From the NCBI RefSeq assembly GCF_004114425.1, contig NZ_RDQF01000006.1, positions 62,001 to 126,000 of the forward strand: 64,000 bases of DNA, written 5' to 3'. Below, in pieces: positions 53,374 through 60,157 of the stretch. The notes under the pieces were generated by a model that was given only the letters and a program-made list of their open reading frames with translations, was not told the DNA's origin and did no database searches. Every line of letters starts with the position of its first letter. Position 1 is the stretch's first letter. The stretch is from Bradyrhizobium vignae (GTDB lineage: Bacteria; Pseudomonadota; Alphaproteobacteria; Rhizobiales; Xanthobacteraceae). Both the position numbers and the translations under genes were made by a program.

Positions 53374-54486
53374 TCATAGCTCGGCCTCGTCGCCAACCCG
53401 ATGAGATAGGCAGAACTCCAAAACCTCGCGGCGGAAGTTATGCTCTCGATCGTCGGCGCCCCAGTTTCGGAAGGTAGTTCGCATGCCGTGCATCGTCGCG
53501 GCGAAGCCGGCGCGCTTGATCGCGCCGACCAATGCGTTCGCGCGGAAGGGCTGATGTTCATCGGCGTGGTTCGACGGAAACACGTAGCGGCCAACACGCG
53601 GCATCGACTGGATGATGGCGATCGCTGCGTCGGTGAGCGGGACGAGGTGCGGCTTCGGATCAGCCTCGCCCTTGATCTTCATTTTCTCGGCAGGAATGAG
53701 CCAGGTCCGCTTTGCGAAGTTGAGCTCGTCCCATTCCATCAAACGGATCTCTTGGCTGCGCGAGCAGCACAGGATGCCGACCTCGACGCAGCGCGCGACC
53801 GGATACGGATCGTAGGCCAGCGCGGCCATCAGTGCTGGCGCGCGCTCATAGTTGATCGATGCATGTCCCTTCTTACGATTGAGCTTCCGCGGTGAGGGCA
53901 GGAGGTGCTTGAGGTTGTCCCGCCATGCTGCCGGGTTCTCGCCAGTCCGGTGCTTCTCAACCTTCGCGGCGCTCAACACGCGCTCCAGCCGCTCGCGCGT
54001 GCGACCGGCGCTGACGGGCTTTTTCCACCAGATCAGCTTGAGCGCCTCGACGACGTGCGTGGTGTCGATCTCGTGAAGCTTCTTGTCGTGGAGCTTGGAC
54101 AAATCCCGCAGCGATCGCGTCCAGGCCAGCACCTCCTCATCCCGCTCGCTGCGGCCGCGCAGCCACTCGGCCGCCTTCGCCCTCCAATAGCTCTCGAACG
54201 TCACGTCGCCCTTCGCGGCGAGCTGCTTCTTGTGGCGGGGATCCACGCCATCCTTTTTCAGCGCGAGGCGGTACTCGCGCGCCTGGTCGCGCGCGGCTGT
54301 CAGCGTCAGCTCGCCTGGCTTGTCGCCCACGGTGCCGAACTCCATCATCGCGCGCTTGCCGTCAGGCGCGGTGAACCGGAAACCCCAAACCCGCTCGCCG
54401 GTGTCCCTGACGATCAAATAAAGCCCGCCGCCATCGGCGTGGGCCCCAGGTTGCTTCGATTTAACTTGGCTGGAATTGAGTGCCAT
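53374..54486 (-). CDS. Tyrosine-type integrase (P4-like), C-terminus broken
   Basis: The 370-residue protein has an N-terminal arm-binding DUF4102-type domain (KQPGAHADGGGLYLIV), a core-binding SAM-like domain and a catalytic domain. The Arg box is in CSRSQEIRLMEW, then KMKIKGEADPKPHLVPL and the HxxR box MHGMRTTFRNWG, then a last His in LSHRVGD. The frame stops eight residues later. In the next frame YENAYRRG follows at once, the usual location of the catalytic Tyr, and then the sequence diverges at a 41-bp palindrome. It should integrate near attR but is probably inactive now. Confidence 0.88.
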   Translation of the reverse strand: MALNSSQVKSKQPGAHADGGGLYLIVRDTGERVWGFRFTAPDGKRAMMEFGTVGDKPGELTLTAARDQAREYRLALKKDGVDPRHKKQLAAKGDVTFESYWRAKAAEWLRGRSERDEEVLAWTRSLRDLSKLHDKKLHEIDTTHVVEALKLIWWKKPVSAGRTRERLERVLSAAKVEKHRTGENPAAWRDNLKHLLPSPRKLNRKKGHASINYERAPALMAALAYDPYPVARCVEVGILCCSRSQEIRLMEWDELNFAKRTWLIPAEKMKIKGEADPKPHLVPLTDAAIAIIQSMPRVGRYVFPSNHADEHQPFRANALVGAIKRAGFAATMHGMRTTFRNWGADDREHNFRREVLEFCLSHRVGDEAEL

Positions 54487-54499
54487 CCTACCGTTCCCT

Positions 54500-54554
54500 G
54501 CTTACCGCTCGCCGTCACGGATCGTCGCGGGGTGGATGGGCTGATCGCTTACCG
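54500..54554. repeat. Candidate integrase arm-type sites, right end
   Basis: GCTTACCG occurs at 54500-54507 and 54547-54554, in the gap between the integrase start and attR. The same octamer lies inside attL at 46301. All copies have the same orientation on the plus strand. Confidence 0.4.
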
Positions 54555-54691
54555 TTTTTTGACCACTCCCCCCCGCGCGGCCGGCGATACTGGATGATAT
54601 CAGACGGGAGCTGGTAGCTGCAAGACTTTGAATTGCCTTGCAAATTCGACACGAGACGACGGCTAGTGATGCTCAGCAACACCTATCATTT

Positions 54692-54715
54692 GGATACATG
54701 ATCCGTGACGGCATT
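54692..54715. repeat. attR, right island direct repeat
   Basis: This 24-bp copy is identical to attL. The kinase GTG start codon (54705) is inside it, and the old regulator stop (CGG TAA) follows directly. It marks the right junction of the island. Confidence 0.9.
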
Positions 54716-56165
54716 CGGTAAACTCGTCCGCACCACGGCGTTCCGGCTGACGCTGGTCTATCTGCTGCTGTTCGCGATGTTCGCGGCCTCGCTGCTCGGC
54801 TATTTCGCCTGGAATACACGGCGGCTGATCACCGAGGAAATCACGCAGACGGTCAATTCCGAGACTTCGGAAATCAGCGAGATCTACGATCGCCGCGGCA
54901 TGTTCAGCCTCGTGCGCACGATCGAGTATCGCGCGCTACGCCCGGGTGCCAACCTCTATCTCGTGACCACGCCGACGGGGCAGGCGGTTGCCGGCAATGT
55001 CGGCTCGCTGGCGCCCGGCGTGATGGCGACGCGCGGCTGGTCGGAGACGGCCTATCGACGCCTCGAGGATGCCGATGATCGCGATCATCGCGCTTTGGTG
55101 CGCGTCACCGAATTGGAGAACGGCTTCCGGCTGCTGATCGGCCGCGACCTCGCCGAACGGCGGCGCCTGTTCGGCATCGTCGCCAAGGCAGCGCAATGGT
55201 CGATCCTGATCGTCGTCGTGCTCGGCCTCGGCGGCGGCATCTTCGTCGCACGCAGGGTGCTGAGGCGCATCGACGCGATGACCGGCACCACGCAGCGCAT
55301 CATGACCGGAGATCTCAGCGAGCGCCTGCCCGTGGGGCGCAGTGGCGACGAGATCGATCGCCTCGCCGAGAACCTCAACGCCATGCTCGAGCGGATCGAG
55401 GCGCTCATGGCGGGTCTGAAGGAGGTTTCCGACAACATCGCCCATGATCTCAAGACGCCGCTGACGCGGCTGCGCAACCGCGCCGAAGAGGCGTTGGCGA
55501 GATCAGGCTGCGAGGCCGATTATCGCGCTGCGCTGGAGCGGACCATCGAGGAGTCCGACGGGCTGATCCGGACCTTCAACGCGCTTCTGATGATCGCGCG
55601 CGCAGAATCCGGACAGGCGCGCGGCAACATGGACGACTTCGATGCCGCGGAGGTTGCGGAGGGCATCCACGAGCTCTACGAGCCGCTCGCCGAGGAAGAC
55701 GGCATGACCCTGAAGGTCAAATGCGAGCCGACGCCGGTTCATGCCAATCGCGAACTGATCAGCCAGGCGCTCGCCAATCTCGTCGAGAACGCGATCAAAT
55801 ACGGCAAGCCGGCGGCACAAGCGGCCGGAACCGTGGTCAGCATGGACGCGAGGCAAATCACGATCGAGGCGCGGCGCGAGGGCGACCGGGTGCTGCTCAG
55901 CGTGACCGATCGTGGTCCAGGCATCCCCGAAACTGATCGCAAGCACGTCGTCGAGCGATTCGTGCGGCTGGAGGCCAGCCGCACGCTGCCGGGCTCAGGT
56001 CTCGGCCTCAGCCTCGCCTCAGCGGTCGCGACGTTGCACGGTGGCGAATTGCGCTTGGGCGATGCCAATCCCGGGCTCGTCGCCACGCTCGTCGTGCCGG
56101 CGCGCGCGGGGGCCGGCGACAGGGTTGCTCCGCCGATGCAGGATGTGCCACAGAAGGTGGCATGA
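54705..56165 (+). CDS. Sensor histidine kinase, cognate of the regulator at 45578
   Basis: The 486-residue inner-membrane kinase has helices near residues 10-32 and 160-182 around a periplasmic sensor, then HAMP (RRIDAMTGTTQRIMTGDLSE). The phospho-acceptor His is in DNIAHDLKTPLTRLR and the ATPase boxes are LVENAIKYGK, TDRGPGIP and GSGLGLSLASAVA. The GTG start lies in the attR repeat, where the regulator's last codons once overlapped it. The island now separates it from the regulator gene and its promoter. The stop overlaps glnE. Confidence 0.9.
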   Translation: MTAFGKLVRTTAFRLTLVYLLLFAMFAASLLGYFAWNTRRLITEEITQTVNSETSEISEIYDRRGMFSLVRTIEYRALRPGANLYLVTTPTGQAVAGNVGSLAPGVMATRGWSETAYRRLEDADDRDHRALVRVTELENGFRLLIGRDLAERRRLFGIVAKAAQWSILIVVVLGLGGGIFVARRVLRRIDAMTGTTQRIMTGDLSERLPVGRSGDEIDRLAENLNAMLERIEALMAGLKEVSDNIAHDLKTPLTRLRNRAEEALARSGCEADYRAALERTIEESDGLIRTFNALLMIARAESGQARGNMDDFDAAEVAEGIHELYEPLAEEDGMTLKVKCEPTPVHANRELISQALANLVENAIKYGKPAAQAAGTVVSMDARQITIEARREGDRVLLSVTDRGPGIPETDRKHVVERFVRLEASRTLPGSGLGLSLASAVATLHGGELRLGDANPGLVATLVVPARAGAGDRVAPPMQDVPQKVA

Positions 56166-59146
56166 ACCACTCCGCGCCGGGAAACGCGGACAAGCATGGT
56201 GAGAGGCTGGCCGCACGCTTCGCGGAGGCTCCCCATATTGCCGCTTCCACAACCGACGAACGACGTTTCGAAACCTGGCTGGCCGAGCTCGAGCCGGCAC
56301 AATCGGCACGTCTCGAATCCCTGCTGGTTCATCCATTCGCGCGGGATATCTTGGCCGGGATCGCGGAATTCTCGCCCTATCTGTTCGATCTCGTGCGCGC
56401 CGACCCCGCGCGTCTGGTCAGGCTGCTCGAATGCGATCCCGATGTGCACCTGGCGGTGCTGATGGCGGAGGCGAGGAGCGCCGTGCTCGCGGCATCCGAT
56501 GAAGCCGAGGTGATGCGCCTGCTTCGCCGCATGAAGGCGGAGGCAGCACTGCTGACAGCACTCTGCGATATCGGCGGCGTCTGGCCGGTGATGCGGGTGA
56601 CGGCGGCGCTGACCGACATCGCGGTATTCTCGGTCCAGGCGGCGCTCCAGTACCTGCTGCGGCAGGAAGCCGCACGTGGCAAGCTCTCACCGCCCGACCC
56701 CGAGGCGCCCGAAAAGGGCTGCGGGCTGATCGTGCTGGCGATGGGCAAGATGGGCGCGGGCGAGCTGAACTATTCCAGCGACATCGATCTCATCGTCTTC
56801 TTCGATCCCGATGCCACGACGCTGGCGCCCGATATCGAGCCGCAGCCGTTTTTCGTGCGGGTCACACAGGGCATGGCGCGCATCCTGCAGCAGCGCACCC
56901 ATGATGGTTACGTCTTCCGCGTCGACCTGCGGCTGCGCCCCGATCCGTCCTCGACGCAGGTGGCGATCTCACGGGACGCCGCGCTGAATTACTACGAGCG
57001 GGAAGGGCGCACCTGGGAGCGCGCCGCCATGATCAAGGCGCGGGCCTGCGCCGGCGATCCCAGGGCGGGCGAGGCGCTTCTGGCGGAGATCGCGCCCTTT
57101 GTCTGGCGCAAGCATCTCGACTTCGCCGCGCTCGCCGACGTCCACGACATGAAGCGGCAGATGCAGACCTATCGCGGCCAGAGCGAGATCGCGGTCGAGG
57201 GCCATAACGTCAAGGTCGGGCGCGGTGGCATCCGCGAGATCGAGTTCTTCGCGCAGACCCAGCAGCTGATTGCGGGCGGCCGCCATCCGGAATTGCGGGT
57301 GCGGCCGACGCTGAGGGCGCTCGACGTGCTCGCCTCCAGCAACTGGATCACCCTTGCTGCGCGCGACGAGCTGACCACGGCTTACGAATTCCTGCGCCGG
57401 GTCGAGCATCGCCTCCAGATGATCGCCGACGAGCAGACCCACACGCTGCCCGAGGACAAGCAAGCGGTCGAGCGCTTCGCATGGTTCTTCGGCTATCCGG
57501 ATCGCGAAGCCTTTGCGCGCGACCTGCTGCACCAGCTCAAGATCGTCCAGGGTCACTACGAAAAGCTCTTCGAGGGCGACGATCCGACCGGCACCGCCAA
57601 GCTGCCGGCGCTCGACTACGGTGCGGGTCCAGACGATCCGCGCCTGCTTCAGCATCTGGCGACGCTTGGCTTCAAGAAGCCCGCCGCCGTCGCGCAAACC
57701 GTGTGCGACTGGATCACCGGCGACTACCGCGTGTTCCGCGTTGAGGCGACGCGAAGCGCCTTCTTCGAATTCGTGCCGGCCTTGATCGACGGCCTTGCCC
57801 ATGCCGAGGATCCGGATCGCGCCGTCGTGGCGTTCGATCATTTCCTCGGGGCGCTCCAGCGCGGCGGCCGGCTGATCACGCTGCTCAGTCAGAACCGGGA
57901 TCTCGTCGCGCTGGTGGCGCTGGTGCTGGGCGCGGCGCCGCGGCTCGGCGAGATGCTGGCACGGCAGCCGCAGCTCATGGATGGCCTCATCGATCCCCGC
58001 TTTTTCGGCGCGATGCCCGACAGGCTGGAATTGTCGGGCCGGCTCGCCGCGACCGTGCAGGATGCCGGCTCCTACGAGGAGTTTCTCGATCGCCTGCGCC
58101 TGTTCGGGCAGGAGAGCCTGTTCCTGATCGGCACGCGCATCCTGTCCGGCACCGTCTCGGCGCAGCAGGCGAGCACGGCCTTTGCAGACGTCGCCGAAGG
58201 CATCGTCCACACGGTGCATGGCCTCGTCGCCGATCGCTTTGCCGCCCAGCACGGCCGCATCAAGGGGCAGGAGACCGCGATCATCGCGATGGGCCGGCTC
58301 GGCAGCCGCGAAATGACGGCGTCGTCCGACCTCGACCTGATCCTGCTCTACGATTTCGACAGCGAGAACCCTGACTCGGATGGGCCGAAGTCGCTGCAAG
58401 GTGCGCACTATTTTGCCCGCTTCACCCAGCGCCTGATCAGTGCTTTCACGACGCGGACCAACTACGGCGTGCTCTACGAGATCGACATGCGGCTTCGTCC
58501 GTCGGGGCGCGCCGGCCCGGTGGCGTCGAGCCTTGCCTCCTTCGCGGACTACCAGGCCAACGAGGCCTGGACCTGGGAGCACATGGCGCTGACGCGCGCG
58601 CGCGTGGTGTCGGCTTCGCCAGAATTCCGGAAACGGATCGAGCGCGTCATCCGCGATGTCCTGACCCGCCGCCGCGACCGCGGGATCATCGCCAACGACG
58701 TCGCCGACATGCGCAGCGCGATCGGCCAGGAGAAGGGGGAGGCCGACCACTGGGATCTCAAATACGCCGCCGGCGGCATGATCGACGTCGACTTCATCGC
58801 CCAATATCTCCAGCTCGTGCATGCCCACGACAAGCCGGACATTCTCGACGTCAGCACCGTGCAGGTGCTGGAAAACGCATGCAGGCTCGGCGTGCTCGCT
58901 CAATCCGAGACCGAGATCTTGCGTGCGGCGGCGCGGCTCTATCATGACCTGACGCAGATCCTGCGGCTCTGCGTCAGCGAGCGCTTCAAGCCGGAAACCG
59001 CCGGCACCGATCTCCTGCGCGTCATGGCGCGCGCCGGCGATGCGCCGGACTTCTCGTCGCTGGAGGCGCGGGTGAAGGAAACGCAGAGCGAGGTGCGGCG
59101 CGTTTTCAGGATGCTCGTAGGGACGTCGCCTGTTTCAGCGAGGTGA
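56162..59146 (+). CDS. glnE: Glutamine synthetase adenylyltransferase/deadenylase GlnE
   Basis: GlnE adds AMP to, and removes it from, glutamine synthetase in response to PII. The 994-residue protein has two nucleotidyltransferase domains: the N-terminal deadenylase with GELNYSSDIDLIVFF and the C-terminal adenylylase with REMTASSDLDLILLYDF. PII-responsive helical linkers lie between and after. The ATG overlaps the kinase stop, so glnE expression is tied to that gene. The stop region overlaps the convergent fdsD gene by 41 bases. Confidence 0.97.
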   Translation: MNHSAPGNADKHGERLAARFAEAPHIAASTTDERRFETWLAELEPAQSARLESLLVHPFARDILAGIAEFSPYLFDLVRADPARLVRLLECDPDVHLAVLMAEARSAVLAASDEAEVMRLLRRMKAEAALLTALCDIGGVWPVMRVTAALTDIAVFSVQAALQYLLRQEAARGKLSPPDPEAPEKGCGLIVLAMGKMGAGELNYSSDIDLIVFFDPDATTLAPDIEPQPFFVRVTQGMARILQQRTHDGYVFRVDLRLRPDPSSTQVAISRDAALNYYEREGRTWERAAMIKARACAGDPRAGEALLAEIAPFVWRKHLDFAALADVHDMKRQMQTYRGQSEIAVEGHNVKVGRGGIREIEFFAQTQQLIAGGRHPELRVRPTLRALDVLASSNWITLAARDELTTAYEFLRRVEHRLQMIADEQTHTLPEDKQAVERFAWFFGYPDREAFARDLLHQLKIVQGHYEKLFEGDDPTGTAKLPALDYGAGPDDPRLLQHLATLGFKKPAAVAQTVCDWITGDYRVFRVEATRSAFFEFVPALIDGLAHAEDPDRAVVAFDHFLGALQRGGRLITLLSQNRDLVALVALVLGAAPRLGEMLARQPQLMDGLIDPRFFGAMPDRLELSGRLAATVQDAGSYEEFLDRLRLFGQESLFLIGTRILSGTVSAQQASTAFADVAEGIVHTVHGLVADRFAAQHGRIKGQETAIIAMGRLGSREMTASSDLDLILLYDFDSENPDSDGPKSLQGAHYFARFTQRLISAFTTRTNYGVLYEIDMRLRPSGRAGPVASSLASFADYQANEAWTWEHMALTRARVVSASPEFRKRIERVIRDVLTRRRDRGIIANDVADMRSAIGQEKGEADHWDLKYAAGGMIDVDFIAQYLQLVHAHDKPDILDVSTVQVLENACRLGVLAQSETEILRAAARLYHDLTQILRLCVSERFKPETAGTDLLRVMARAGDAPDFSSLEARVKETQSEVRRVFRMLVGTSPVSAR

Positions 59147-59336
59147 GGGCCTCGCGCACGTTCGGCTCCAGTCCCGCGCCGCCGGCATCGAGATGGGCGA
59201 AGATCGCGCGCTTCATCCGCGGATCCCAGAACTTCTTGATGTGCTCGGCAATGCCCGGCACGGCTTTGTCATGCCCCTGGCTCTGGAAGAACTTGCCGAT
59301 CTGGTTGGCCATGTAGATCAGGCGATCAGGCGACAT
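59106..59336 (-). CDS. fdsD: Formate dehydrogenase delta subunit
   Basis: FdsD is a small accessory subunit of the cytoplasmic NAD-linked formate dehydrogenase complex. The 76-residue protein starts MSPDRLIYMANQIGKFFQSQ and contains KKFWDPRMKRAIFAHLDAGG, the family signature. It overlaps the end of fdhD by 11 bases and is the last gene of the operon. Its 3' end overlaps glnE by 41 bases, tail to tail. Confidence 0.9.
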   Translation of the reverse strand: MSPDRLIYMANQIGKFFQSQGHDKAVPGIAEHIKKFWDPRMKRAIFAHLDAGGAGLEPNVREALTSLKQATSLRAS

Positions 59337-60153
59337 CGGCAACCTCCTGGGCATGGCGGGCGATGACCCGGTCACCATGCGAGAACACTTCGAACCCGTC
59401 CTGCCGGGCGATGGCGATCAGCGTGATGCCGGCAGCTTCCGCCGTGCGCACCGCGAGCGCGGTCGGCGCCGAGACGGCGACCATCACCGGCGCGCCGATC
59501 GCGGCGGTCTTCTGCACCATCTCGACCGAGACGCGGCTCGTCAGCAGCATCATGCCGCCGCGCGCATCCGTGCGGCTGCGTGCCAGGGCGCCCGCGAGCT
59601 TGTCGAGCGCGTTGTGGCGGCCGACATCCTCGCGCAGCGCAACGATGCCGCCGGCAGGGGACCAGAACGCAGCGGCGTGAACGGCGCGGGTTTGCATGTT
59701 GATCGATTGCAGCGGCGCAATGGCCTGCATCGCCGCCATGATCTGGTCCGGCGTGAAGGTCTGACCGCACGGCACGACCGCCGCGGGCCGCACGGCTTCA
59801 GCGATGGACTCGATGCCGCAGATGCCGCAGCCGGTAGGACCGGCGACGCGGCGCCGGCGCTCGCTGATGAGTACCGCATCTTCCGGTGCCAGCCACATCC
59901 TGAGCTCGATGCCGTCGTCGAGGCGAACAACCTCGAGCGATTTGATGTCGTCGACCGACTTGATGATGCCTTCGTCCAGGCTGAAGCCGACGGCGAAATC
60001 CTCCATGTTCTGCGGCGTCCCCATCATGACGGCATAGGTGCCGCCATTATAGGTCAGCGCCAGCGGCGTCTCCTCGGGGATCAGCCGCGTCCCCTCTGAT
60101 GCGATGCCGTCACGCCAGATCTCGCGGTCGATGGCCTGGACCGGAACGTGCAT
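59326..60153 (-). CDS. fdhD: Formate dehydrogenase sulfurtransferase FdhD
   Basis: FdhD passes sulfur to the molybdenum cofactor of formate dehydrogenase. The 275-residue protein has the cysteine loop in GPTGCGICGIES, and the C-terminal signature REDVGRHNALDKLAGAL and MLLTSRVSVEMVQK. I start it at the ATG at 60153, four bases after the fdsA stop; a longer start inside fdsA is less likely. Confidence 0.93.
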   Translation of the reverse strand: MHVPVQAIDREIWRDGIASEGTRLIPEETPLALTYNGGTYAVMMGTPQNMEDFAVGFSLDEGIIKSVDDIKSLEVVRLDDGIELRMWLAPEDAVLISERRRRVAGPTGCGICGIESIAEAVRPAAVVPCGQTFTPDQIMAAMQAIAPLQSINMQTRAVHAAAFWSPAGGIVALREDVGRHNALDKLAGALARSRTDARGGMMLLTSRVSVEMVQKTAAIGAPVMVAVSAPTALAVRTAEAAGITLIAIARQDGFEVFSHGDRVIARHAQEVADVA

Positions 60154-60157
60154 GCCC

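Larger units (their letters stand above)
46229..54715. mobile_element. Integrated genomic island inserted in a two-component operon
   Basis: An element of about 8.5 kb lies between 24-bp exact direct repeats (46229-46252 and 54692-54715). The repeat is the 3' end of the response regulator gene at 45578; the kinase gene starts inside the right copy. An integrase and an excisionase-like gene sit at the right end, facing inward. The interior holds mostly small unknown genes, AT-rich patches and decayed genes, unlike the dense flanks. The integrase is damaged, so the island is probably fixed. No replication or conjugation genes were seen. Confidence 0.88.

Noticed and set aside
56969..58945. A 658-codon frame opposite glnE
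   Set aside because: Same antisense effect; glnE motifs are intact on the other strand.
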